Below the pieces are notes generated by a model. The model was not told where the DNA came from. It did no database searches and saw only the letters and a program-made list of their open reading frames with translations. Positions 46,415 through 54,308 of a stretch of DNA of 64,000 bases are shown here, piece after piece. The first letter of the stretch is position 1; every line of letters begins with the position of its first letter. Source of the stretch: CAVTWS01 sp963738445 (lineage in GTDB: Bacteria; Actinomycetota; Acidimicrobiia; Acidimicrobiales; SHLQ01); NCBI GenBank assembly GCA_963738445.1, contig CAVTWS010000001.1, positions 62,001 to 126,000 of the forward strand. The letters run 5' to 3'. A program made the translations under genes and the position numbers.

Positions 46415-47200
46415 TCAGGACGCCAAGGCCAGGCGGGCGTCGGTGACCACGTGCACACCACCGAGCCCGGGCAGGGCCTGGAGGCGGCGCTCGATGCGGT
46501 CCGTCGATTCGGATCCTTCCGCGCCGCCGAACAGGTAGCCGACGACGTGTTTGACCTCCGCGGTCGGCATGACTCCGGAGCCCACGGGCGCCCAGAACCG
46601 CTCGAGCGCGAACCGGGTGAGCCGCTGGGCCCGAGGCGACGCGGCGAGCCGGTCCCGGGCCTGGGACGCGTAGAAGTCGATGTGACGGCCCTCCTGCTTC
46701 ATGATCCGCCGGAGCATCTTCGTCAGCTCCGGGTGCTCGCTGCGCTGGATCAGCCGGCTGTACCCGGCCTGGGTCGTCCATTCGTTGAGCGCGCCCCACG
46801 TCATGTGCACGGCAGCTAGGTGGCGGGTCAGGCCCGATGACACCATGGCGGTGACCGGACCGAACCGCTCCCGCCAACCGCGCCGGGTGCCCTGGGCCGA
46901 GATGCGGGCCGGGCCGCTGACCTCGCCGTGCGCCTGGAGCACCTTGCCGATCGCCTCGCCGTGCCACAGCTCCTCGAACGCCCAGATCGACAGGAAGGTC
47001 GTGATCTCGGGATCGGCGTGGGCGGGCGTCACCAGGAGGTCCCGGAGGTAGCAGACGGTGTGGCTCTCGACGTCGTGCATGTACCGCAGGCACCGGAGGG
47101 CATCCGGGGCGAGCGGCTGGTCGCGAAAGGCGTCGTAGTCGATGTCGGAGTCGTCGAGCGCTCCGCAGTGGTCCTTGTACTTCTCGATATCGAATCGCAT
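46415..47200 (-). CDS. Ferritin-like diiron protein (acyl-ACP desaturase-like)
   Basis: 261 residues, all helical. Two E-x-x-H motifs, SIWAFEELWHGEAIG and KQEGRHIDFYASQARD, plus an upstream Glu (DVESHT) and a further Glu are arranged as in diiron ferritin-like enzymes such as stearoyl-ACP desaturase or N-oxygenase AurF. A tail LLSKM-type desaturase signature is not present, so the reaction is open. ATG 47200 is the only good start; no ribosome site is obvious. It is divergent from rnhB and convergent with the aldehyde dehydrogenase gene. Confidence 0.65.
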   Translation of the reverse strand: MRFDIEKYKDHCGALDDSDIDYDAFRDQPLAPDALRCLRYMHDVESHTVCYLRDLLVTPAHADPEITTFLSIWAFEELWHGEAIGKVLQAHGEVSGPARISAQGTRRGWRERFGPVTAMVSSGLTRHLAAVHMTWGALNEWTTQAGYSRLIQRSEHPELTKMLRRIMKQEGRHIDFYASQARDRLAASPRAQRLTRFALERFWAPVGSGVMPTAEVKHVVGYLFGGAEGSESTDRIERRLQALPGLGGVHVVTDARLALAS

Positions 47201-47284
47201 GCCGGATGTTCGTCGCCGGAACGATCGTGGATTGCCCGTCGACGAGCAACTTGTCCGCGTCCGCACCCGCCCCGACGGGCGCGG

Positions 47285-47290
47285 TAGCTT
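47285..47290 (+). promoter_or_regulatory. -10 box TAGCTT of the leaderless rnhB promoter
   Basis: TAGCTT ends 6 nt before GTG 47297, and no Shine-Dalgarno sequence lies between. The same hexamer precedes the acyl-CoA dehydrogenase at 2030. Confidence 0.6.
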
Positions 47291-47296
47291 GCAGCC

Positions 47297-48052
47297 GTGA
47301 CCGCGACAACGCCTCCGGTGCGCAACGACTTGCGCGTACCTCCGGTGCGCGACGGCTCGCGCGTGCCGCCGCTGCGCAAGGCCCTGCGCCGCAAAGCGCC
47401 CGGGCTGGCGCTCGAACGGGAGCTTTGGGCCGGCGGGCACGACATCGTCGTCGGCATCGACGAGGTCGGCAAAGGGGCGTGGGCCGGTCCGTTGACCCTC
47501 GTCGCCGCCGTCGTCCCCGCCGATCGGCGGGTCTACAAGGTCCGCGATTCCAAGCTGCTGACCGAGATGGAACGCGAGGCGATGCACGACCGCTTGTCGG
47601 AGTGGTGCCGGGCCTGGGCGGTCGGTCACGCCAGCCCCGAGGAGTGCGACGATCTCGGCATGAGCGAGGCGCAGCGCCTCGCCGCCCGACGAGCGCTCGA
47701 GACCCTCGGGCTCGAACCGTCGAGGGTCCTGGTCGACGGCAACTGGGACTTCGTGGGCCGGGGGATCACCCGCACGATCGTGAAGGGTGACCGCACCAGC
47801 CTGTCGATCGCCACCGCTTCGGTCCTCGCCAAGGTGACCCGTGATCGCATCATGCGATCCTCCGCCCCGCGATATCCCGGGTACGCCTTCGAGTCGAACA
47901 AGGGGTACCCGTGCCCGACCCACCGGGCGCATCTCCAGGTCGCCGGGCCCACCGATTTCCATCGACACACGTGGGCCTGCATGGACGAGCTGCCGTTCGT
48001 GGGCCTCGAGCGTCGCCGCCGGCCCGACCCTCAAGGGACGTTGTTCGCGTGA
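47297..48052 (+). CDS. rnhB: Ribonuclease HII
   Basis: 251 residues. It cleaves the RNA strand of RNA-DNA hybrids and removes misincorporated ribonucleotides. VGIDEVGKGAWAGPLTLVAA holds the catalytic Asp-Glu pair (most family members have GRG where this has GKG). RVLVDGNW and KGDRTSLSIATASVLAKVTR then DR supply the other acidic residues. The extra 45 N-terminal residues are basic and quasi-repetitive (RVPPVRDGSRVPPLRKALR) and are not part of the catalytic core. GTG 47297 is supported by the -10 box. Its TGA overlaps the GTG of the next gene. Confidence 0.92.
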   Translation: MTATTPPVRNDLRVPPVRDGSRVPPLRKALRRKAPGLALERELWAGGHDIVVGIDEVGKGAWAGPLTLVAAVVPADRRVYKVRDSKLLTEMEREAMHDRLSEWCRAWAVGHASPEECDDLGMSEAQRLAARRALETLGLEPSRVLVDGNWDFVGRGITRTIVKGDRTSLSIATASVLAKVTRDRIMRSSAPRYPGYAFESNKGYPCPTHRAHLQVAGPTDFHRHTWACMDELPFVGLERRRRPDPQGTLFA

Positions 48053-48423
48053 GGCTTCCTCGTTCTGTTCTCCTGATCGCCGCGTTCGTAGCCTGGACCG
48101 TCTTCGTGTGGACGACGCGCATCCGCAACGTCCTCGGCGACGACGAAGCGTCGACCACGTCGACGATGACCGGTCTCGTCATGTCGGTAATGCTGATCGG
48201 GTTGGCGGCCGCGGTGACGGTGGGCGTGCTGACCCACCGATCCTGGATGCGTCAGGCGCTCATGGCCCTGGGCGCGGTCACTGTGGGGGTGTGGCTCGTG
48301 CGGGCCACTGACATCGTGGTGAGCGACCACGGTGCCGCGTTCAAGATCGTCCACGTGGTCCTGGCGTTGATCTCGATCGCCCTGGCGTTCGCCACGTGGC
48401 CGCGCCGCCGAGTTCCCGCCTAA
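48049..48423 (+). CDS. Small membrane protein of unknown function
   Basis: 124 residues with three or four hydrophobic helices (SVLLIAAFVAWTVFVW, GLVMSVMLIGLAAAVTVGVL, GAAFKIVHVVLALISIALAF). GTG 48049 overlaps the stop of rnhB (GTGA), so it is translationally coupled, though no functional link with RNase HII is known. No family is recognised. Confidence 0.6.
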   Translation: MRLPRSVLLIAAFVAWTVFVWTTRIRNVLGDDEASTTSTMTGLVMSVMLIGLAAAVTVGVLTHRSWMRQALMALGAVTVGVWLVRATDIVVSDHGAAFKIVHVVLALISIALAFATWPRRRVPA

Positions 48424-48426
48424 CCT
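48421..48426 (+). promoter_or_regulatory. -10 box TAACCT overlapping an upstream stop codon
   Basis: TAACCT begins with the TAA stop of the upstream membrane protein and lies 9 nt before ATG 48436. No ribosome-binding site is present in the gap. Confidence 0.45.
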
Positions 48427-48435
48427 CCGGGTCTT

Positions 48436-48768
48436 ATGGGACAGCCCGTCAGCGTCATCGAGAAGGCATCGTCGAAGCCCGGGGTGGTGCGGTTCTCCAC
48501 CAACCGGTCCATCAGCGGGACCGGCCACGACTACTTCGCCTCGGCCGAGCAGGCCATCGGTGTCACTCCGTCCGCAGAGCTGGCCCGCCGGATCTTCGCC
48601 CGCGGGGGCGTGGCTACCGTGCACATCAACGGCAGTGTCGTCACCGTGTCGTTCGAGCACGGGGGCAGCGAAGGGGTGGCGGACATCATCGCCAACCTCT
48701 ACACGTACTACACCCCCGGCGTGATGCCGCCGACCGACGACGAGCTGCTGGCCGCCACCGAGGGCTAG
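48436..48768 (+). CDS. NifU N-terminal (Nfu_N) domain protein
   Basis: 110 residues. KPGVVRFSTNRSISGTGHDYFA and SAELARRIFARGGVATVHIN correspond to the Nfu/NifU N-terminal scaffold-like domain found in Nfu-type iron-sulfur carriers. The cysteine-bearing C-terminal domain (CxxC) is absent, so it cannot itself bind a cluster in the usual way and may act as a regulatory or partner protein. The start follows a TAACCT box. Confidence 0.7.
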   Translation: MGQPVSVIEKASSKPGVVRFSTNRSISGTGHDYFASAEQAIGVTPSAELARRIFARGGVATVHINGSVVTVSFEHGGSEGVADIIANLYTYYTPGVMPPTDDELLAATEG

Positions 48769-48930
48769 ACGATTCGTCCCACCGGTTGGGGGTCAGTGCT
48801 CGTACGAGAGAAGTGCACGGCGGGGCCGGGGGGTCATGGGCGGTTCCGTCGAGCCAGGCAAGATCGGAATCCCTCCCGCCGCGTCGACGCCCGCGGCGCG
48901 TCGGCCGCCCTCCCGCCCCACGTCTCCCGC

Positions 48931-50136
48931 TCAGCGCGCGGGTTTCAGGGGCCGTGGCGGGTGATGGGGGTGGGTGGCGCGATGGTGCGGTCGAGGGTGC
49001 CGTCGGGGCGGTGCAGGGTGAGGGTGCGGTCCGGGCTGCATGGTGAGGGTCCAGCCGCCGTGGTGGATCTTGTGGTGCCATTCGAAGCTGACGGGTACGA
49101 GGTTGTCGAGCCGGGTCTCACCACCGGATTCGACGGGGATCAGGTGGTGGATCTCACATGCGGCGAACGGGGTGATGTCGTCGATCGGGCACGTCCGGTA
49201 CCAGGCCCGTAACGCCAAGCGCTGGTCACCTGTCGCGGTGCGGGACTCGACCGTCACCCACACCGGCCGGCCACAAGGGTCCAGGTGCAGGCGGTGCTGG
49301 TCGGCGTCACACAACATTCGGCCCAGATCGGCGACGTCGACGGGTTCACCGTCCCAGGTTTCAGCCACCGTCGCCTCGTGGCATCCGTGGGTCATCGTGT
49401 GGTGGTCGACGATGATGCCGATCGGCAACCTCGGGACGGGGAACCGATCGGCGGTGCCGGTGACGAGGTGATGCAACGCCGCCGCCCGATGATTCGCCGT
49501 CACCTGATCGTCACCAGCGAACTGTCGGGCCACGGTGTCGACGCGGGTGGACATGGCGCGGCCGCGTTCGGGGTCGATGTCGCCACGGATGCCCCACATG
49601 CCGTTACGGCCCGGCGTGATCGACACCCCCGACGCCGCCCGCTGCTGTTGCACCAGCGTCTCGGCATCTCCGGCCCTGATCTGGTGGACCCGGTCCCGCA
49701 ACAAAGCGGCGAACATGTCCGGGCGGGTATCGGCGGCGCGTTGCGCCAGGCCACGGTCCTGACCCGCCAACCGGGCCTTCTGATCCGCGTTCAACCCCCG
49801 CACCGCGATGGCCACCGCGGCGACGTTCTCCGGATGCGCCGCCCCCGACTGAGCGGCGCCGGACACCGCCGGGAACGCCGTCAACGCCGCTGCCTGATCG
49901 GCTTGGGCCTTGGCGGCACGTTTCGACATCGCCCCACCCGCCGCCAACGTCTCCTGCACCGCCGGCCCCGACCCGCTCGCCTCCAACGCCACCGCCGCCG
50001 CGATCCGGTGCCGGTGACCGCCCAAGGCGCGCTCGACGCGCACCACCACCCGCACCAACTCCCGCAACCCCGCCGCATCACACGACGACGGATCGGTCGC
50101 TTCGAGCACACGCTCCGCTTCAGCCATCACTCCCAT
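48931..50136 (-). CDS. DUF222 / HNH endonuclease domain protein
   Basis: 401 residues. The N-terminal DUF222 region (about 1-290) is all helical and includes LGGHRHRIAAAVALEASGSG. The C-terminal HNH domain reads CEIHHLIPVESGGETRLDNL then VPVSFEWHHKIHHGGW, with the catalytic histidine and metal ligands present. Proteins of this type are multicopy in actinobacteria (13E12-like) and may be mobile or defensive; no transposase or repeat ends are visible here. ATG 50136 is chosen because TAGGGT sits 7 nt upstream (leaderless). The His/Pro-rich last 30 residues are low complexity. Confidence 0.85.
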   Translation of the reverse strand: MGVMAEAERVLEATDPSSCDAAGLRELVRVVVRVERALGGHRHRIAAAVALEASGSGPAVQETLAAGGAMSKRAAKAQADQAAALTAFPAVSGAAQSGAAHPENVAAVAIAVRGLNADQKARLAGQDRGLAQRAADTRPDMFAALLRDRVHQIRAGDAETLVQQQRAASGVSITPGRNGMWGIRGDIDPERGRAMSTRVDTVARQFAGDDQVTANHRAAALHHLVTGTADRFPVPRLPIGIIVDHHTMTHGCHEATVAETWDGEPVDVADLGRMLCDADQHRLHLDPCGRPVWVTVESRTATGDQRLALRAWYRTCPIDDITPFAACEIHHLIPVESGGETRLDNLVPVSFEWHHKIHHGGWTLTMQPGPHPHPAPPRRHPRPHHRATHPHHPPRPLKPAR

Positions 50137-50143
50137 GCACCGA

Positions 50144-50149
50144 ACCCTA
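50144..50149 (-). promoter_or_regulatory. -10 box TAGGGT of a leaderless promoter
   Basis: On the minus strand TAGGGT is followed by 7 nt and ATG 50136 of the HNH gene. An upstream ATG at 50166 is therefore unlikely to be used. Confidence 0.6.
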
Positions 50150-50280
50150 CGCAGGAGGTGTGACACTCACCGACAGTGCACGACACACCACGAGACGTGG
50201 TCGAGAACGGAACATCACCGACGCTCGACGGACTACGGCAGCGACGCCCCGACCATGGGACCTCGTGTCCAGCTGGCGCG

Positions 50281-51042
50281 CTACTTCCCCGCTGCTGCCA
50301 TCCAGCGTTCCGCAGGGCTGAGGTCGAACGGCGCGCTGATCATGACGATGACGTGGTCCGCCCCGGCTGCCTGGTACTCCGGCAGGGTGGCGGGGTCCTC
50401 CTGGGCGTCGACGGCCACGGTGCGCTCGATGGTGCTGGGGTCCCGGCCCAGGCGTTCGCACCAGTCGTCGAGCACCTTGCTCTTGGCTGCGAAGTGCTCG
50501 GGCGGGCCGAAGGTGTTCCAGGCCTGGGCGTGCTCGGCGACGAGCCGCAGGGTCTTCTTCTCGCCCGACCCGCCGATGAGGATCGGGAGGTCGCCGACCG
50601 GTGGCGGGTTGAGCCGGTCGAGGCGGGCCCGGATGCGCGGCAGGGCGGTGCCCAAATCGGCCAGGCGGGATCCGGCGGTGCCGAACGCGTAGCCGTACTC
50701 CTCGTAGTCGCGCTCGAACCAGCCCGAGCCGAGCCCGAGGTAGAACCGGCCGCCCGACAGGTGGTCGATCGTGCGGGCCATGTCGGCGAGGAGATCGGGG
50801 TTCCGATAGGAGTTACAGCCGACGAGCATGCCGAAGTGGGCCTGCGTGGTCTCCACGGCCATGGCCGCCAGCAGGGTCCACCCCTCGAAGTGGGCGGCAT
50901 CGGGGTCGCCGTGGAGCGGGTAGAAGTGGTCCCACGTCCAGATGCTGTCGACGCCCATGGCGTCGGCCTCGCGCCAGGTGCGGCGGAGCTCGTCGGTGGT
51001 GGTGGCCTGCGGTTGGATCTGGACGCCGATTCGGGTGGTCAT
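50281..51042 (-). CDS. LLM class F420-dependent oxidoreductase
   Basis: 253 residues. SIWTWDHFYPLHGDPDAAHF is a typical F420-family strand-2 region. GRFYLGLGSGWFERDYEEYG is the conserved loop that binds the F420 phosphate side, and LPILIGGSGEKKTLRLVAEH completes the barrel. Members reduce or oxidise a wide range of substrates with F420H2. The start ATG 51042 lies before the first barrel strand; the longer frame to 51123 is not supported. A CAGACT sequence 7 nt upstream is only a partial -10 match. It is 13 nt from the RNA methyltransferase gene upstream on the same strand. Confidence 0.85.
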   Translation of the reverse strand: MTTRIGVQIQPQATTTDELRRTWREADAMGVDSIWTWDHFYPLHGDPDAAHFEGWTLLAAMAVETTQAHFGMLVGCNSYRNPDLLADMARTIDHLSGGRFYLGLGSGWFERDYEEYGYAFGTAGSRLADLGTALPRIRARLDRLNPPPVGDLPILIGGSGEKKTLRLVAEHAQAWNTFGPPEHFAAKSKVLDDWCERLGRDPSTIERTVAVDAQEDPATLPEYQAAGADHVIVMISAPFDLSPAERWMAAAGK

Positions 51043-51055
51043 GGTCTGGAGTCTG

Positions 51056-51674
51056 TCAGGACAACGGCGGGATGCGGGCGTGTTGGCGGATCCAGGTGTG
51101 CATGGCGATGGCGGCGGCGGCACCGGCGTTGATAGAGCGGGTGGAGCCGAACTGGGCGATCGAACACGTCATGAGCGCGGCGTCCCGGATCTCGGCCGAC
51201 AGTCCTGGTCCCTCCTGCCCGAAGACGAGCACACACTGTTCCGGAAGCGACGTGTGTTCGAGCGGGACCGACCCGGGCAGGTTGTCGATGCCGATGATCG
51301 GCAGGCCTTCGCTCCCGGCCCAGGCGACGAGGTCGTCCACGGATTCGTGGTGGGTCACGTGGAGGTACCGGTCGGTGACCATGGCGCCCCGGCGGTTCCA
51401 GCGGCGGCGGCCCACGATGTGCACGCCAGCCGCGTTGAAGGCGTTGGCGGTGCGCACCACGCTGCCGATGTTGAAGTCGTGTTCCCAGTTCTCGATGGCG
51501 ACGTGGAACGGGTGACGGCGGTCATCGAGGTCGGCGACGATGGCGTCGACCGTCCAGTACCGGTAGCGGTCGACGACGTTGCGGGTATCTCCGGCGGCCA
51601 GCAGCTCAGGGTCGAGCCGAGGATCATCGGGCCACGGGACCGGGGTGGGGCCCGACGCCCACGGGCGTGGTCAT
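51056..51674 (-). CDS. SpoU/TrmH-family RNA methyltransferase, frameshift near the start
   Basis: About 205 residues after correction. ENWEHDFNIGSVVRTANAFN is motif 1 of SpoU methyltransferases, LVFGQEGPGLSAEI the SAM-binding motif 2 and GSTRSINAGAAAAIAMH motif 3, all in the knotted fold that 2'-O-methylates tRNA or rRNA. The family N-terminus (MTTPWASGPTPVPWPDDP then RLDPELLAA) is out of frame by one extra base in a CCC/GGG run at 51663-51665. ATG 51674 is supported by TACCTT 8 nt upstream. The exact RNA target is unknown. Confidence 0.8.
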
Positions 51675-51682
51675 CGGCGGGG

Positions 51683-51688
51683 AAGGTA
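51683..51688 (-). promoter_or_regulatory. -10 box TACCTT of a leaderless promoter
   Basis: Minus-strand TACCTT, then 8 nt, then ATG 51674. It supports the start of the frameshifted methyltransferase gene independently of protein similarity. Confidence 0.55.
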
Positions 51689-51750
51689 TCGCACGCTCGG
51701 CGAGGGGCGCGGTACCGTCGGTCGTCGGCATGCATGACGGCTTGCGGATG

Positions 51751-51766
51751 TCGAACAAACGTTCGA
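51751..51766 (+). promoter_or_regulatory. Perfect LexA (SOS) box at imuA
   Basis: TCGAACAAACGTTCGA is a perfect palindrome with the arms TCGAAC/GTTCGA and a 4-nt centre, the consensus of actinobacterial SOS boxes. It overlaps the first two bases of the -10-like GATACT at 51765, so LexA binding would directly block RNA polymerase. Confidence 0.9.
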
Positions 51767-51770
51767 TACT
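51765..51770 (+). promoter_or_regulatory. -10 box GATACT of imuA, leaderless spacing
   Basis: GATACT ends 7 nt before ATG 51778, the same spacing as the leaderless genes in the window. It overlaps the LexA box by two bases and supports ATG 51778 over the upstream in-frame starts. Confidence 0.6.
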
Positions 51771-51777
51771 GAGTGGC

Positions 51778-52611
51778 ATGCAAGCGGTGCGGCCAGCTTC
51801 CTCGTCTTCGCCCGCGCCCGAAGGGCGGGCTGGGGCTGATGGTGCCCGCCTGCGGGCTGGGGCTGATGGTGCCCGTCTGCGGGCTGTGGCCGATCGGGCG
51901 GCGCCGATCACGTTGGCCGGCGATCAGGTCCTCCCTGTGCTCGACCCTCTGGCGGGGCTGTTTGCCGCGGGCGGCCTCCGGCGTGGCTCCACGATCCGGG
52001 TCGCCGATGGCCGAGGAGGCGGCTCGCGCTCTCTCGGTCTGGCTCTGGCCGCGGCACCCTCGTCGTCGGGATCCTGGGTGGCGATCGTCGGTGTGGCCCA
52101 CCTGAACCTCGCCGCCGCGGCCGAGATCGGGGTGGCGCTCGATCGGGTGGTCGTGGTCGACCCCACGCCCGGTCAGTGGGCCTCGGCAGTGGCGGCTCTG
52201 GTGGGCGCGGTCGATGTCGTGCTCACCGGTCCCGCACCCCGAGCCAAGGCGGCCGACCATCGCCGGCTCCAGGCCCGGGCCCGGGAGCGGGGATCGGTCC
52301 TGGTCCAGGTGGGGTCCGGGGGCCCGACGGAGGGGATCGACCTCACCCTCACGGTGACGTCGTCGTCATGGGAAGGTCTCGGGCGTGGTCACGGCGTGCT
52401 CCGGTCCCGGCTGGTCACGATCGAGGCCGCCGGTCGCCGGGAAGCGGCCCGACCCCGCCGGGTCGACGTGCTGCTGCCTGGGCCGTCGGGTGCGGTCGAG
52501 GTCCCCGATGTCGCCGCGGTGACCCACGGCGGGTGGGCAGGCGCGGATGTCGACGATCTGATCGCGGCCGTTCCCGATGACGAACAGGGGTGGATCGAGT
52601 GCGTCGGTTGA
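51778..52611 (+). CDS. imuA: ImuA-type SOS mutagenesis protein
   Basis: 277 residues. After a 9-residue duplication (GADGARLRA twice, from a 27-bp DNA repeat at 51827-51880), the protein reads ITLAGDQVLPVLDPLAGLFA, a segment conserved in the ImuA'/SulA-related partner of ImuB. The C-terminus WIECVG precedes imuB with an overlap of 22 nt. In mycobacteria ImuA' works with ImuB and DnaE2 in translesion synthesis. A LexA box lies at the promoter. It lacks a P-loop lysine and should not be a RecA-like ATPase. Confidence 0.8.
   Translation: MQAVRPASSSSPAPEGRAGADGARLRAGADGARLRAVADRAAPITLAGDQVLPVLDPLAGLFAAGGLRRGSTIRVADGRGGGSRSLGLALAAAPSSSGSWVAIVGVAHLNLAAAAEIGVALDRVVVVDPTPGQWASAVAALVGAVDVVLTGPAPRAKAADHRRLQARARERGSVLVQVGSGGPTEGIDLTLTVTSSSWEGLGRGHGVLRSRLVTIEAAGRREAARPRRVDVLLPGPSGAVEVPDVAAVTHGGWAGADVDDLIAAVPDDEQGWIECVG
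51827..51880. repeat. 27-bp tandem repeat within imuA
   Basis: The unit GGGCTGGGGCTGATGGTGCC plus CGCCTGC occurs at 51827-51853 and 51854-51880 with one substitution, and a diverged third part follows. It duplicates nine residues in frame. Confidence 0.8.
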
Positions 52612-54302
52612 GCCGGGCATCGGCGTCGTCGCCAGCGCCGTCGTCGGCCTCGTCTGCTGATCTCCCGGTCCGTACGTTGGTCATCTGGTGCCCCGACTGG
52701 CCCATGGCCGCTCTCGGTGTGGCCCCCGCGGAAGCGGCTGCCGTCTTTCACGCCAACCGGGTGGTGGCCTGCACCATCGCCGCCCGAGCCGCGGGTGTCG
52801 GGCGGGGGATGAGGCGACGCGAGGCCCAAGGTCGGTGCCCGGACCTCACGATCCAAGAGCGCGATCACGCCCGGGAGGCCCGCACCTTCGAGGGCGTGGT
52901 CAGGGTGCTCGACGACATCGCCCCTCGGGTCGAGCTCACCCGTCCCGGAGTTTGCGCGCTGGCCACCCGAGGGCCATCGCGTTACTTCGGCGGCGACACC
53001 GCACTCGCTCATCGAGTCGAACACGTGGTGACCGAGGCGTTGGCCGGTCTGACCACCTGCTGGGTCGGAATCGCCGACGGGCACTTCGCGGCGATACAGG
53101 CCGCCCGGTCGGCGGCCCCGGAAGCACAGGCCGCCCGGTCGGCGGCCCCGGCGATACAGGCCGCCCGGTCGGTGGGGGGTGTATGTGTGGTCGAACCGGG
53201 GACCTCGCCGGCGTTCCTGGCCCCCCGGTCGGTGACCACGTTGGGTCGGCCCGAACTCGTCGACGTGTTGCTGCGCCTGGGCCTCACCACGCTCGGGCAC
53301 GTGGCCGCCCTGTCGGCGGCGGATCTGCTGGCCCGGTTCGGGGCCGAGGGGTTGGTCGCCCATCGGTTGGCATCCGGGCTCGACGAGCGACCGCTGGCCA
53401 CCACACCCCCTCCACCGGAGCTCACGGTGGCCGCGGAGCTCGACCCGCCGGTGGAACGGGTCGATCAGGCCGCGTTCGTGGCCCGCGCCCTGGCCACCGA
53501 GCTGCACGACCGTCTGGCGGCTCGCGGTCAGGCATGTGTCCGGGTGGCCATCGAGGCCGAGACCGAGCACGGCGAGCACCTGGTCCGGTTGTGGCGGCAC
53601 GAAGGGGCGCTGTCGGCGGCGGCCATCGCCGACCGTGTCCGCTGGCAGCTCGACGGCTGGCTCGATGGTCCGATCCGGGCCCGCCCGACCGGTGGGCTGG
53701 TCCGGTTGGCCTTGGTGCCCGACGACGTGGTGGCCGCGGCCGGTCGTCAGCTGGGTTTCTGGGGCGGGGAGACCGCCGCCGATGAACGGGCGCAACGGGC
53801 GGTGGTGCGTCTGGAGGCGATGCTCGGGCCGGAGGCCGTGCGGGTCCCGGTCGAGGCCGGGGGGCGCCGGGCCGACGATGGCATCCGACTCGTCCCGTCG
53901 AACGGGGTCGACCTCGTGGCCCGGAGCTCGAGCCGGAGCGAGGTCCGGGGTGGCGAGCCGGTGTCGGGCGACGGTCCTCGGCCGTGGCCCGGATCGCTCC
54001 CTACGCCGTCCCCAGCCAGCCACGGCCCGGCGCTCCCGGTGGAGCTGATCGACCGGGCCTCCTCACCCATCCGGGTCGACGGTCGCGGCCAGATCTCGGG
54101 GGAACCGGCGCGATGCCGGATCGACGGAGGCTCCTGGGTCGAGGTGGTGTCGTGGGCCGGACCCTGGGTGATCGACGAGCGTTGGTGGGATCCCGAACGT
54201 CACCGGCGGTGGGCCCGGTTCCAGCTCGTCACCGAGGACGGGGTGGCCCGGGTGATCGCTCTGTCCGGTGGCGACACCCGGATCGAGGCGACCTACGACT
54301 GA
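52590..54302 (+). CDS. imuB: ImuB, inactive Y-family polymerase-like mutasome scaffold
   Basis: 570 residues. It opens LVIWCPDWPMAALGVAPAEA, the ImuB version of the Y-family palm where the catalytic acidic residues are lost. VRRREA-type helices and HVVTEALAGLTTCWVGIADG follow, then the finger/thumb (TTLGRPELVDVLLRLGLTTL) and a little-finger domain. The C-terminus GDTRIEATYD is typical. ImuB bridges ImuA and the beta clamp for DnaE2. Between residues about 168 and 197 a 10-residue unit is repeated (AARSAAP) because of a 30-bp repeat. No dnaE2 gene follows. GTG 52590 overlaps imuA; GTG 52599 is possible. Confidence 0.88.
   Translation: MDRVRRLSRASASSPAPSSASSADLPVRTLVIWCPDWPMAALGVAPAEAAAVFHANRVVACTIAARAAGVGRGMRRREAQGRCPDLTIQERDHAREARTFEGVVRVLDDIAPRVELTRPGVCALATRGPSRYFGGDTALAHRVEHVVTEALAGLTTCWVGIADGHFAAIQAARSAAPEAQAARSAAPAIQAARSVGGVCVVEPGTSPAFLAPRSVTTLGRPELVDVLLRLGLTTLGHVAALSAADLLARFGAEGLVAHRLASGLDERPLATTPPPPELTVAAELDPPVERVDQAAFVARALATELHDRLAARGQACVRVAIEAETEHGEHLVRLWRHEGALSAAAIADRVRWQLDGWLDGPIRARPTGGLVRLALVPDDVVAAAGRQLGFWGGETAADERAQRAVVRLEAMLGPEAVRVPVEAGGRRADDGIRLVPSNGVDLVARSSSRSEVRGGEPVSGDGPRPWPGSLPTPSPASHGPALPVELIDRASSPIRVDGRGQISGEPARCRIDGGSWVEVVSWAGPWVIDERWWDPERHRRWARFQLVTEDGVARVIALSGGDTRIEATYD
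53091..53180. repeat. 30-bp tandem repeat within imuB
   Basis: Units at 53091, 53121 and 53151 share CAGGCCGCCCGGTCGG. Copies 1 and 2 are identical after the first six bases, while copy 3 is partly diverged. The repeat keeps the frame, adding about 10 residues per copy. Confidence 0.85.
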
Positions 54303-54308
54303 TCGAGA

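Noticed and set aside
48931..50136. Mobile element carrying an HNH gene
   Set aside because: No terminal repeats, integrase or composition change was seen around it; DUF222/HNH genes are common resident genes.
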